Source: Actinomadura geliboluensis (GTDB lineage Bacteria > Actinomycetota > Actinomycetes > Streptosporangiales > Streptosporangiaceae). Taken from it: a stretch of 32,000 bases of DNA. Both the position numbers and the translations under genes were made by a program. The stretch spans positions 1 to 32,000 of the forward strand of contig NZ_VCKZ01000043.1 in NCBI RefSeq assembly GCF_005889745.1. The letters run 5' to 3'. This document shows, piece after piece, positions 1 through 7,885 of the stretch; the stretch's first letter is position 1, and the number at the start of each line of letters is the position of its first letter. The notes below the pieces were generated by a model, which did not search any database, was not told where the DNA came from, and was given only the letters and a program-made list of their open reading frames with translations.

Positions 1-23
1 ACCCCACCCCTAGGAGGGACCCC

Positions 24-1250
24 ATGGCAGGAAACTTCCCGAGGCCGCGCGGCAGAGCGGGCAAGGCCGCGGTGCTGGCGACGGCGCTGCTGCCCGCGCT
101 CGCGGCGGCCGCGTGCGCGTCCGGCTCCGGCTCCGTCCAGGCCGACGACGGCACGATCGTCATCGGCATGGACCAGGACACCTCCGGCGGCGCCGCCGCC
201 TACGCCGGGATCGTCGGCAAGACGATCAAGGACGCGGTCGCCGAGGTCAACGACAAGGGCGGCATCGGCGGCAAGAAGCTCAAGCTGATCGTCAAGAGCG
301 ACGACAACGATGCGACGAAGGCGCCGACCGTCGTCCGGCAGCTGCTCAGCCAGGGCGCACAGGCGATCATCATGAACTCCGGCGGGCAGTCGGTGCTGCA
401 GGTGCAGGCCCTGCTCAAGCAGCAGAAGGTGCCCGCGATCGCGCCGGTGAACATCACGCCCGGGATCGGGGACGGCCCGAACTCGGCCTACACGTACTCG
501 CTCGCGAACCCGACCGAGGACTTCGGGAAGGTCTACGCGGAGGCGTTCACGAAGGCCGGGTACAAGCGGCTCGCCCTGTTCAAGGACGACAGCGCGTCCA
601 TCGCCGGGATGGAGAAGGCGCTGATGACCCCGATCAAGGAGGCGGGGATCCAGGTCGTCGCGACGGAGACGGCGCCGGTCGACACCAGCGACGTCACCGC
701 GCAGGTCACCCGGATCAAGCAGGCGAAGCCGGACGCGATGCTCGTCGCGGCGCTCGGCGGGCAGATGGAGGTGCTCGTCCACAACACGACGCACCAGCTC
801 ATCCCGGACGCCGACCGGTTCTCGCTCGCGTCCATCGGCAACCAGCCGGACCTGTGGAAGCAGGCCAAGCCCGGCGCGCTCGACAAGCTCGTCTTCGTCG
901 GGTCGATCACGCAGGAGAACGAGAAGACGGCGGCGCTGGCGAAGTTCCTGTCCGGCAAGCGCGGCGGCGCGGTCAGCGTGACGGCCTACGACGCGCAGGC
1001 GTACGACGCGATCGGCATGCTCGCGAAGGCGATCGAGCAGGCCGGGTCGAAGCCGGACGGCGAGGCCATCAACACGGGCCTGGAGAAGGTGTCCGGGTAC
1101 CCGTCGTCCTTCGGGCAGAAGGGCTACACCCTGTCGTTCAAGCCGGGCAAGCACAGCGGCACCGACGGGCTCTGCGGCCTGATCCTCATGCAGTTCGAGA
1201 ACAGCCAGCCGGGTCGGCAGTGGCCGGTGTACCAGCCGGCCTGCGGCTGA
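24..1250 (+). CDS. Branched-chain amino acid-type ABC transporter substrate-binding lipoprotein (LivK-like)
   Basis: A 408-aa extracytoplasmic solute receptor of the periplasmic-binding-protein type I (Leu/Ile/Val-binding) family. It captures a small ligand outside the membrane and delivers it to a LivHMGF-type permease. A twin-Arg-containing positive N-terminus and a hydrophobic stretch (residues 15-30) run into ALAAAAC, so Cys31 is the likely lipidated residue, although the lipobox is Ala-rich and lacks the usual Leu at -3. The mature part opens with the family-typical TIVIGMDQDTSG strand and continues in the two-lobed fold. AGGAGGG at 12-18, 5 nt before ATG, decides the start. It heads a + strand run with the aldolase, amidohydrolase and P450 genes. 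No permease is adjacent, but LivHMGF without a binding protein lies at 14.3-17.7 kb. The family in actinobacteria often serves aromatic or carboxylic acids instead of amino acids; the ligand here is unknown. Confidence 0.9.
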   Translation: MAGNFPRPRGRAGKAAVLATALLPALAAAACASGSGSVQADDGTIVIGMDQDTSGGAAAYAGIVGKTIKDAVAEVNDKGGIGGKKLKLIVKSDDNDATKAPTVVRQLLSQGAQAIIMNSGGQSVLQVQALLKQQKVPAIAPVNITPGIGDGPNSAYTYSLANPTEDFGKVYAEAFTKAGYKRLALFKDDSASIAGMEKALMTPIKEAGIQVVATETAPVDTSDVTAQVTRIKQAKPDAMLVAALGGQMEVLVHNTTHQLIPDADRFSLASIGNQPDLWKQAKPGALDKLVFVGSITQENEKTAALAKFLSGKRGGAVSVTAYDAQAYDAIGMLAKAIEQAGSKPDGEAINTGLEKVSGYPSSFGQKGYTLSFKPGKHSGTDGLCGLILMQFENSQPGRQWPVYQPACG

Positions 1251-1265
1251 CAGATGGGAGGAACC

Positions 1266-2060
1266 GTGACATTGGACGTCGGGCCTCGCCCCGCGCCGCG
1301 GCCGGTCGCCGGAGGCGCCGCCGAATGGACGCCCCGGGTGATGCCGCCGATCGGCAGGGACCTCGACGACCGGCAGAAGCTGGCGTGCGCGTTCCGCATC
1401 CTCGGGCGGTCGGGGTTCAGCGAGAACATCGCGGGCCACATCACCGTCCGGGTGGACGGCACCGAGGACCTGCTGATCAACCCGTGGGGCCTGTGGTGGG
1501 AGGAGATCTCCGCGTCCGACATCTGCCGGGTGTCGCCGGACGCGGAGGTCCTCGACGGCAAGTGGGACGTCACCCCCGCCATTCACATCCACACCGAGCT
1601 GCACCGCCGCCGCCCCGACGTGCGGGCCGTGGTGCACAACCACCCGTACTACGCGACGGTGCTCGCGGCGCTCGGCGTGCTGCCGGAGTTCCTGCACCAG
1701 ACCGGGTCGATGTTCGACGGCGACCTGGCCTTCGTGGACGAGTACACCGGCGAGGTCGCCACCGCCGACCTCGGCGCCGACCTCGCCGACCGGATCGGCG
1801 ACAAGTCGGTGGTGCTGCTCGCCAACCACGGCGTCATCGTGACCGGCCCGTCGGTGGAGGAAGCGACGTACCGGTCCGCGACCCTCGACCGGCAGTGCCG
1901 GCTGATGTACGACGTGCTGGTCTCGGGTCGCGATCACACGCTCGTGGCCCCTAGCCTGCGACGCAGCATGAAGGCGTCGCTCCTCGAACGCGGAACCGAC
2001 TTCTTCTGGAACGGGGCGGTGCGCGCACTGCTCCGCGACCACCCGGAGGTGGTGGACTGA
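1266..2060 (+). CDS. Class II aldolase/adducin-family protein
   Basis: A 264-aa cytoplasmic, probably metal-dependent aldolase or decarboxylase of the class II aldolase/adducin fold. The family signatures are visible: an Asn-rich turn (SENIAGHITVRV), the HIHTELH segment with a candidate acidic catalytic residue at Glu111, the metal-binding H-N-H pair (His124/His126 in VVHNHPYY), and the third His in LANHGVIVTG (about His188). I chose GTG at 1266 because GGAGG (1257-1261) sits 4 nt upstream; an ATG at 1254 would put that Shine-Dalgarno inside the gene. It lies 15 nt after the binding-protein gene and its stop overlaps the next start by 1 nt (TGATG). The family includes fuculose-phosphate aldolases and aromatic acid decarboxylases. 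With an amidohydrolase, a P450 and a thioesterase nearby, a lyase or decarboxylase step in aromatic or carboxylic acid breakdown is more likely than sugar metabolism, but this is inference. Confidence 0.85.
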   Translation: MTLDVGPRPAPRPVAGGAAEWTPRVMPPIGRDLDDRQKLACAFRILGRSGFSENIAGHITVRVDGTEDLLINPWGLWWEEISASDICRVSPDAEVLDGKWDVTPAIHIHTELHRRRPDVRAVVHNHPYYATVLAALGVLPEFLHQTGSMFDGDLAFVDEYTGEVATADLGADLADRIGDKSVVLLANHGVIVTGPSVEEATYRSATLDRQCRLMYDVLVSGRDHTLVAPSLRRSMKASLLERGTDFFWNGAVRALLRDHPEVVD

Positions 2061-3325
2061 TGAGCATCAACATCGACGACCTCGCCGCCAACACGAGCTT
2101 CACCACCGGCGGCAAGGGCGCCGAGGGGCCCACCTGGCTGCCGGAGCCCGAGCGGCGCGACCGCAAGTACACCGTCATCTCCGTGGACGACCACATCGTG
2201 GAGCCGCCGAACACGTTCGAGGGGCGCCTGCCGGCGAAGTTCGCCGACCGCGCGCCGAAGGTCGTGGAGCGCGACGGCGGCGCCGAGGTGTGGGTGTACG
2301 ACGGGCAGGACTTCCCGAACGTCGGCTTCAACGCGGTCGTCGGGCGTCCCGTGTCGGAGTACAGCTTCGAGCCGTCCCGGTTCGACGAGATGCGGCGCGG
2401 CGCCTGGGACATCCACCACCGCATCAAGGACATGGACCTCGCCGGCATCTACGCGTCGCTGAACTTCCCGTCGTTCCTGCCGGGGTTCGCGGGGCAGCGG
2501 CTCCAGCTCACCACGTCCGACAAGGAGCTGGCGCTCGCGTCCGTGCGGGCCTGGAACGACTGGCACCTGGAGGAATGGGCCGGCTCCTACCCGGACCGGA
2601 TCATCCCGTGCCAGATCCCGTGGCTGCTCGACCCCGAACTCGGCGCGGAGGAGATCCGCCGCAACGCCGAGCGCGGCTTCAAGGCGGTGACGTTCTCCGA
2701 GGCGCCGCAGAAGCTCGGGCTGCCGTCCCTGCACACCGGGTACTGGGACCCGATCATGCGGGCGTGCGCGGAGACGGGCACGGTCGTGAACCTGCACATC
2801 GGGTCGTCGGGGACGTCCCCGGCGACCGCCGACGACGCCCCGCCGGACACGGTCGGCGTGCTGTTCTTCGGGTACGCGATGTTCGCCGCCGTCGACTGGC
2901 TGTACTCGCTGCTGCCCGTCCGCTACCCGGACCTGAAGATCTGCCTGAGCGAGGGCGGCATCGGCTGGGTCGCCGGGCTCATGGACCGGCTCGACCACAT
3001 GCTCAGCTACCACGACATGTACGGGACGTGGACGAAGGACATCGGCCTCACCCCGGCGGAGGTCCTCAAGCGCAACTTCTGGTTCTGCGCCGTCGAGGAC
3101 CAGTCGTCGTTCGCGCTGCGCGACCGCATCGGCGTGGAGAACATCCTGCTGGAGAGCGACTACCCGCACTGCGACTCGACGTGGCCGGACACCCAGGCGG
3201 TCATCGAGTCGGAGATCGGCGGGCTGCCCGAGGCGGACGTGCGCCGCTTCACCTGGCAGAACGCGGCGGAGCTGTACCGGCACCCCGTCCCGGCCGAGGT
3301 CCAGGCCGACCCGAACGCGTTCTGA
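2060..3325 (+). CDS. Amidohydrolase family (amidohydrolase-2, TIM-barrel) protein
   Basis: A 421-aa metal-dependent hydrolase or decarboxylase of the amidohydrolase-2 family, the group that contains ACMSD and gamma-resorcylate or 5-carboxyvanillate decarboxylases. An N-terminal VDDHIVEP motif (Asp/His about 43-45) replaces the textbook HxH on beta-strand 1. A later His sits in VNLHIGSSG, and the C-terminal metal/catalytic Asp lies in ESDYPHCDSTWP. The region FGYAMFAAVDWLYSLL followed by a CLSEGGIGWV strand is typical of a large, mostly uncharacterised actinobacterial subgroup. The start overlaps the aldolase stop by 1 nt with GGAGG at 2045-2049. Its own stop overlaps the P450 start (TGATG), so the three genes are translationally coupled. 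A decarboxylation or C-C hydrolysis step in the same pathway is likely; the substrate cannot be read from sequence. Confidence 0.87.
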   Translation: MSINIDDLAANTSFTTGGKGAEGPTWLPEPERRDRKYTVISVDDHIVEPPNTFEGRLPAKFADRAPKVVERDGGAEVWVYDGQDFPNVGFNAVVGRPVSEYSFEPSRFDEMRRGAWDIHHRIKDMDLAGIYASLNFPSFLPGFAGQRLQLTTSDKELALASVRAWNDWHLEEWAGSYPDRIIPCQIPWLLDPELGAEEIRRNAERGFKAVTFSEAPQKLGLPSLHTGYWDPIMRACAETGTVVNLHIGSSGTSPATADDAPPDTVGVLFFGYAMFAAVDWLYSLLPVRYPDLKICLSEGGIGWVAGLMDRLDHMLSYHDMYGTWTKDIGLTPAEVLKRNFWFCAVEDQSSFALRDRIGVENILLESDYPHCDSTWPDTQAVIESEIGGLPEADVRRFTWQNAAELYRHPVPAEVQADPNAF

Positions 3326-4545
3326 TGACGGTCATGCGCTCGTCGGGCACCGGTGCCTCCGGGGAGTACGACCCGTTCTCCCCGGAGGTGCTGGAGGCCC
3401 CGGCCCCCGCACACCGCGCGCTGCGGGAGAAGTGCCCGGTGCACCACCACGCCGGGTTCGGCGACGGCGGCTTCTACACGCTGTCGCGGCACGCCGACGT
3501 CGCCGCGTTCTTCGACGACTGGGGCCTCTGGTCGTCGGAGTGGGGCCAGGGCCCGATCTACGTGCGGGAGGGCGGGCTGAAGTCCGACCCGCCGGAGCAC
3601 ACCGTCTACCGGAAGCTGGTGACGTCGGCGTTCACGGCCCGCCGCACCGCCGCGCTGGAGGACTGGATCACCGCGACCGCCGCCGGCCTGGTCGACGGCT
3701 TCGCCGCGGACGGCCGCGCCGACCTGTGCGAGGCGTTCGCGGTGCCGCTGCCCGTCCTGGTGATCGCGAAGATCCTCGGCGTGCCGTCCGCCGACCGGGC
3801 CGACTTCAAGGCGTGGTCGGACCAGTTCATGGCCGGGCAGAACGCCGCCGACCCGGCCGTCCAGGGCGCCGCCCGAGCCAAGATCGACGCCTACTTCGGC
3901 GGGATCCTGGCGGAGCGCCGCGAGACCCTGGGCTCGGGCGGCCCGGAGGCACTGCCGGACGATCTGCTCACCGCCCTCCTCACCGCCGAGAACGACGGCC
4001 GCCCGTTCACCGACGAGGAGTTGCTGCCGCTCATCCTGCTGCTCCTAGTAGGAGGCAACGAGACCACAACGTCCCTCATCGCGAACGCGGTGTGGCGCCT
4101 TCTAGACCTCGGCCTCTGGGAGGACGTCCGGGCGAACCCGGGCCTGGTGGACGCGGCCGTGGAGGAGAGCCTCCGCTACGACCCACCCGTCCTCGGCCTG
4201 TACCGCACCAACACACGACCGGTCGTCCTGCACGGCGTGGAGATCCCGGAGAACTCCAAGGTGCAGGGCCTCTACGCGTCCGCCAACCGCGACCCTGACG
4301 CGTGGGAAGACCCCGACACGTTCCGCCTAGACCGTGACCTGAACGACCTGCGCCGCCGGCACCTCTCCTTCGGCGTGGGCCAGTACTTCTGCCCGGGCGC
4401 TGCACTCGCCCGCCTGGAGGCGCGCATCTCTCTGCGCCTCCTGGGCGAGCGCCTGCCCGACCTACGCCTGGACGGCGAGCCGACCCGCGTCGACTCCTTC
4501 ATGATGTGGGGGCCGTCCGCGCTGCCGCTCGCCTGGTCGGTGTGA
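3325..4545 (+). CDS. Cytochrome P450
   Basis: A 406-aa soluble class I bacterial cytochrome P450 (heme-thiolate monooxygenase). All landmarks are present. The I-helix GGNETT (243-248) carries the acid-alcohol pair, with Gly-Asn-Glu in place of the common Ala-Gly-x-Asp/Glu. The K-helix ExxR is E281-SL-R284, and the heme loop FGVGQYFCPG (349-358) has Cys356 as the axial ligand. The length is normal for the family. ATG at 3325 overlaps the amidohydrolase stop; a second Met at codon 4 is possible. It needs an external ferredoxin and reductase, and neither is in this window. Position at the end of the operon suggests hydroxylation of, or demethylation from, the compound handled by the aldolase and amidohydrolase. 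The last third of the gene has more mixed codons (for example ctagtaggaggc) than its neighbours, a minor oddity. Confidence 0.95.
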   Translation: MTVMRSSGTGASGEYDPFSPEVLEAPAPAHRALREKCPVHHHAGFGDGGFYTLSRHADVAAFFDDWGLWSSEWGQGPIYVREGGLKSDPPEHTVYRKLVTSAFTARRTAALEDWITATAAGLVDGFAADGRADLCEAFAVPLPVLVIAKILGVPSADRADFKAWSDQFMAGQNAADPAVQGAARAKIDAYFGGILAERRETLGSGGPEALPDDLLTALLTAENDGRPFTDEELLPLILLLLVGGNETTTSLIANAVWRLLDLGLWEDVRANPGLVDAAVEESLRYDPPVLGLYRTNTRPVVLHGVEIPENSKVQGLYASANRDPDAWEDPDTFRLDRDLNDLRRRHLSFGVGQYFCPGAALARLEARISLRLLGERLPDLRLDGEPTRVDSFMMWGPSALPLAWSV

Positions 4546-4576
4546 CCAGTTCAGGCGCTGTGACTAGTTCAGGACG
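4541..4576. repeat. 18-bp tandem direct repeat holding two stop codons
   Basis: Two adjacent 18-bp copies (4541-4558 and 4559-4576) share TGTGAC-AGTTCAGG with few differences. The P450 stop TGA (4543-4545) falls in copy 1 and the fadR-like stop (TAG on the minus strand, 4564-4566) in copy 2. A small duplication therefore formed the 18-nt spacer between these convergent genes. Confidence 0.7.
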
Positions 4577-5301
4577 TGGCACTGGGCCGCGGTCAGGTGA
4601 CGCCGCGCGGCGCGCTCGGCGCCCGCGGCGTCGCCGTCCGCGATCAGCTTGATCAGCCGGTGGTGCGCCCGCACCCCGTCGGAGCGCTGGTCGAGCCCGG
4701 GGAACTCGCCGCGCCCGGCGGCGGCGCCCGCCCACTCCTGCTCGGCGGTGGTCCAGAGCCGTTCGAGCGCGCCCACCGCGACCGCCATCGCGGCGTTCCC
4801 GCACCCGAACACGAGCTGCGCGTGGAACTCCCGCGCCGCCCGCACGAACCCGATCAGGTCGTCCAGGTTGGCCTCGACGTCCCGCTGCGCCGCCTCCAGC
4901 GCCGGGATCACGCTGGTCGCCCGGTCGGGACGCTCGGCGCACAGCCCCGCGCACACCGGTTCGAGCCGCACCAGCGCGACCGCGATGTCATCGGGCGCCG
5001 ACTGCCGGGACCGCAGCACCAGGTCGATGGCCTGCGCGGCCGTCTCCGTCCGCGGCACGTGCACGACCGCGCCGCCCTTGTTGCCGCGCAGCACGGTGAT
5101 GAGGCCCTCGGACTCCAGGATCCGGAGCGCCTCCCGCATGGACGGCTTGCTGACCCCGAACTCGGCGAGCAGGTCGTCCTGCGGGCCGATGATCTCGCCG
5201 TCCGCCAGCTCGCCGCTGACGATGCGCTCGCGCAGGACGGAGGCGACCATGTCGGCGAGCCGGGGCTGCCGGATGCGCGCCGGGCGCGTTCCGTTCACCA
5301 T
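4564..5301 (-). CDS. FadR/GntR-family transcriptional regulator (copy 1)
   Basis: A regulator of about 245 aa with an N-terminal winged helix (RQPRLADMVASVLRERIVSG, then EFGVSKPSMREALRILESEG as the recognition region, then the wing RGNKGGAVVHVP) and a C-terminal all-helical FCD ligand-binding domain (EFHAQLVFGCGN and the His-rich AHHRLIKLIADGD). FCD proteins bind small carboxylic acids, often with a metal, and usually repress neighbouring catabolic genes. It is divergent from the thioesterase gene and convergent with the P450 operon. I prefer ATG 5301 (or GTG 5298, which is better spaced from the GGGGG at 5303-5307) over an upstream ATG at 5343, because homology to copy 2 begins just after it. 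About 49 of 73 residues of the DNA-binding part match the regulator at 17755 by hand alignment, so the two are paralogues. Confidence 0.9.
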   Translation of the reverse strand: MVNGTRPARIRQPRLADMVASVLRERIVSGELADGEIIGPQDDLLAEFGVSKPSMREALRILESEGLITVLRGNKGGAVVHVPRTETAAQAIDLVLRSRQSAPDDIAVALVRLEPVCAGLCAERPDRATSVIPALEAAQRDVEANLDDLIGFVRAAREFHAQLVFGCGNAAMAVAVGALERLWTTAEQEWAGAAAGRGEFPGLDQRSDGVRAHHRLIKLIADGDAAGAERAARRHLTAAQCHVLN

Positions 5302-5374
5302 TCCCCCGGTGATGAGTGAGATGGGCCGAACGGCCCTTAACATCTAAATCTTAGCATCTGCAAAGGGAGCAACT
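5302..5374. promoter_or_regulatory. Divergent control region with GGGCCG-AA-CGGCCC palindrome
   Basis: This is the spacer between the FadR-type regulator (-) and the thioesterase (+). It contains a perfect 6-bp inverted repeat around AA at 5323-5336, next to an AT-rich stretch at 5337-5365 that is unusual in this GC-rich window and probably carries the -10 boxes. The palindrome is a candidate regulator operator. AAAGGGAG (5362-5369) is the Shine-Dalgarno of the thioesterase. Confidence 0.45.
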
Positions 5375-5794
5375 GTGCCGGACGAACCGCTGCACCGGGT
5401 GACGTTCCGCCTGTCGTACGGCGACTGCGATCCCGCCGGGATCGTCTACTACGCCAACTACCAGCGCTGGATGGAACGCACCCACACCGAGTGGTGGTTC
5501 CTGCGGGGCCTCCGCTTCGACGAACTCCCGTCCCGCCTCGGCGTCGCCGTAGTCACCCGCGCCGCGTCCGCCGAGTACGAGCGCACCATCACCCTCTTCG
5601 ACCAGGTCGAATGCCGCCTTTACGCGTCCCGTGTGGGGCGCACGTCCTTCACCATGCGCGGCGACTTCATCTGCGAGGATGGCACGCGAGCCAGCACGGC
5701 CACCCTCACCCTCGTCTGCGTAGACCCGCACACCCCGGAGAAGGCCGTCCCCGTCCCACCTCCCATGCGCGATCTCCTCGAAGCCGCTATGTGA
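5375..5794 (+). CDS. 4HBT-type acyl-CoA thioesterase
   Basis: A 139-aa single hot-dog-domain protein. The N-terminal YGDCDPAGIVYYANYQRW is the hallmark of 4-hydroxybenzoyl-CoA thioesterase-like enzymes; the Asp before Pro-Ala-Gly is the usual catalytic carboxylate. It would hydrolyse an aryl- or acyl-CoA to free acid plus CoA in the cytoplasm. GTG at 5375 is preceded at 5 nt by AAAGGGAG. The gene is divergent from the FadR-type regulator and overlaps the convergent oxidoreductase by 8 nt at the 3' ends. With the acyl-CoA-ligase-like gene at 12.6-14.2 kb, it suggests that the local pathway runs through CoA thioesters. Its exact substrate is unknown; a general acyl-CoA thioesterase role is possible. 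Confidence 0.88.
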   Translation: MPDEPLHRVTFRLSYGDCDPAGIVYYANYQRWMERTHTEWWFLRGLRFDELPSRLGVAVVTRAASAEYERTITLFDQVECRLYASRVGRTSFTMRGDFICEDGTRASTATLTLVCVDPHTPEKAVPVPPPMRDLLEAAM

Positions 5795-6806
5795 TCCTCC
5801 AGGTGACTCCGTGGGTGGCGAGGGCGTCCAGGAACGAAGCCGCCGAAAGCACCTCGGCAGGCGCCCGGACCCCGGCAGGACCGTCGAGCCTGAGCGTGCC
5901 CTCGGCGGCGATCGCCGCGGTCGTGCCGTACGTGTCGAAGCCCTGGGCGATCCCTGTGGCGCGGCGGCCGTCCAGGGTCGTGGCCACCACGACGACCGTC
6001 CACCGCTGCCCCTGCCGGGCGACGGCGTCCGGCCCCTCCGGGAACGCGTTGACGGCCTCCTCGGGCACGGTCGCGCCGGAGAACCGCGCGGCCAGATCGG
6101 CTTCGACGAACCCCTGGACGTTCTCGACCCGGACATGCCGGGGGATGCTGGCGACCTCCGGCAGCGCGAACCTGGACATCGGCACCACGCCTCGGCCGGG
6201 GAACTCCAGGTCGGCGAGCCGAGGCGCGGCATCGGCGCTCCACACTCCGCCCTCATAGACGAGGCCGCCGGACTTGACGACGTCCGCCGTCCCGAGAAGC
6301 GACCGCATCGAACCACGGGACATCCCTCCGCCGCCGACCGCGGAGTGCCCGGTCAGGACCTCGTCCAGCGGCCCGCCGCCGAGATGATCGGCCAGGAGGC
6401 GGGCGAGGAGGTCTCCGGGAACGCCGCCGTCGGTCATCGCAGGCGTGACGATCACTCCCGCCCGCCGCGCGTCCTCCGAACAACCGTCATAGACGCTCTT
6501 GATGTGGAGCTGCTCGCCCGAGGTGTCGACGTAGTGGCATCCGGCAGTGATGGCGGCGCGGACGACGGTCGTCCCCGCCGGGGTGAACGGCCCCGCGCAG
6601 TTGACGACCGCGTCCACGCCCCGGAAGGCGGCGACGAGCTCGTCATGGTCGATCCCGGCGGTACGGGTCTCGTGGCCCCCGCCGACGCCGGCGAGCCGCT
6701 CTGCGCTACGCCCCACTAGGACGACCTCGGCATCGCGCCGCTCCAGCTCGTCGAGGACGAGCCGCCCCTGGTAGCCGTACGCGCCGTAGATTGCGATCTT
6801 CTTCAT
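5787..6806 (-). CDS. Saccharopine dehydrogenase-like NAD(P)-binding oxidoreductase
   Basis: A 339-aa protein with an N-terminal Rossmann fold (MKKIAIYGAYGYQGRLVLDE, glycine motif at residues 8-14). It also has the saccharopine-dehydrogenase-family signature VVNCAGPF...AGCHYVDTSGE, in which the cofactor-binding domain leads into the catalytic half. Close relatives include the trans-acting enoyl reductases of mycobacteria and many uncharacterised reductases, so the substrate is open. ATG 6806 has no strong Shine-Dalgarno but begins exactly at the Rossmann strand. It is divergent from an AraC-type regulator across a 73-bp spacer with a 25-bp inverted repeat, so control by that regulator is likely. 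The 3' end overlaps the thioesterase gene by 8 nt. Confidence 0.85.
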   Translation of the reverse strand: MKKIAIYGAYGYQGRLVLDELERRDAEVVLVGRSAERLAGVGGGHETRTAGIDHDELVAAFRGVDAVVNCAGPFTPAGTTVVRAAITAGCHYVDTSGEQLHIKSVYDGCSEDARRAGVIVTPAMTDGGVPGDLLARLLADHLGGGPLDEVLTGHSAVGGGGMSRGSMRSLLGTADVVKSGGLVYEGGVWSADAAPRLADLEFPGRGVVPMSRFALPEVASIPRHVRVENVQGFVEADLAARFSGATVPEEAVNAFPEGPDAVARQGQRWTVVVVATTLDGRRATGIAQGFDTYGTTAAIAAEGTLRLDGPAGVRAPAEVLSAASFLDALATHGVTWRIT

Positions 6807-6831
6807 GGGTTCGAACCTAGGGGCCCGGTAT

Positions 6832-6856
6832 GAGACTGTGAATAATCCACAATCTC
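6832..6856. promoter_or_regulatory. 25-bp near-perfect inverted repeat, candidate AraC-regulator operator
   Basis: Between the oxidoreductase (-) and the AraC-type gene (+), arms GAGACTGTGAAT and ATCCACAATCTC pair around a central A, with 20 of 24 positions symmetric. It is AT-rich and sits 25 bp from each start codon, where it could control both promoters. Confidence 0.55.
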
Positions 6857-6879
6857 CCTTAGATACGTGAGCGTCTCAG

Positions 6880-7773
6880 ATGGACGTGCTCAGTGACGTG
6901 ATCGCCTCCGTCCGGACGGGCCTCCCGCATTCGGCCCGGTCCGCCAAGCGGGCGCCGTGGGGCGGCTGGTTCCACGCCTCGCCCGCCGCCGGGTTCCATG
7001 TGATGCTCGCCGGGACGGGCTGGCTGGTGCCGCCGACCGGCGAGCCGGTGCGGGTCAGCCCCGGCGATGTGGTGCTCCTGCCCCAGGGCAGCCCCCACGG
7101 CCTGACCGACGACCCGTCCAGGCCGCTGCAGTCCTACGAGCGGATCGCCCTGAACGAGGTGACCGCCCACGACGACGAGGACGCGGACGCAGTCACACTC
7201 TGCGGGGCCTACCGCACAGACCGGGCGCGCTCACACCCGCTCTTGGACGACCTCCCCGAGACCATCCATCTCCCCGCCGGGACCGGCCGGCATCCACACC
7301 TCCGGGCCGCGATCGACCTGCTCGCCGCCGAGCTGGAACGTCCCGGCCCCGGCACGGACGCCGCCGTCCCGGCCCTGCTCGACACGCTGCTGCTCTTCAT
7401 CCTGCGGGCCTGGTACGAGGAGCAGCCGGATACCGGATGGGCCGGTGCCCTCGGCGACCCCGGCGTCAGCGCGGCGCTGCGCGCCATGCACGACGACATC
7501 GCGAGGCCCTGGACGGTCGAAGAACTGGGCAAAACGGCGGGCCTGTCCAGAGCCGCATTCGCACGCCGTTTCACGACCCTGGTCGGACGCGCCCCACTCG
7601 GTTACCTCACCTGGTGGCGCCTGACAACGGCAGCGCGCATCCTGACCCGCGAAGACGTCCCCCTGGCCGCGATCGCAAAACGCGTCGGATACGCCTCGGA
7701 GTACGCCTTCGCCAACGCCTTCAAACGAGAGTTCGGCACACCCCCGGGCCGCTACCGCTCCTACCGCCACTGA
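6880..7773 (+). CDS. AraC-family transcriptional regulator with cupin sensor domain
   Basis: A 297-aa regulator. The N-terminal half is a cupin (GFHVMLAGTGWLVP, then VRVSPGDVVLLPQGSPHGL, the typical second cupin strand with the PHG turn). The C-terminal about 95 residues form two helix-turn-helix units of the AraC type: WTVEELGKTAGLSRAAFARRF, then VPLAAIAKRVGYASEYAFANAFKREFG-PPGRYR. Such cupin_6 AraC proteins usually act on an adjacent divergent oxidoreductase gene, which matches this layout. No strong Shine-Dalgarno precedes ATG 6880; a leaderless or weakly initiated message is possible. The effector is unknown. Confidence 0.92.
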   Translation: MDVLSDVIASVRTGLPHSARSAKRAPWGGWFHASPAAGFHVMLAGTGWLVPPTGEPVRVSPGDVVLLPQGSPHGLTDDPSRPLQSYERIALNEVTAHDDEDADAVTLCGAYRTDRARSHPLLDDLPETIHLPAGTGRHPHLRAAIDLLAAELERPGPGTDAAVPALLDTLLLFILRAWYEEQPDTGWAGALGDPGVSAALRAMHDDIARPWTVEELGKTAGLSRAAFARRFTTLVGRAPLGYLTWWRLTTAARILTREDVPLAAIAKRVGYASEYAFANAFKREFGTPPGRYRSYRH

Positions 7774-7885
7774 AGTAACGGCAGCACATCCATCGCTGCA
7801 AAAAATGTGATGCCGCAGCGGCACCCACCCGCTTACGATCTTGGCCCGGAACTCTTTCATGCACTGTTTCGAAGAGGGCGGGATC

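Noticed and set aside
113..1954. A 613-codon + strand frame across the LivK and aldolase genes
   Set aside because: The translation is low-complexity Arg/Gly/Ala and both overlapped genes have clear family motifs. Shadow frame.
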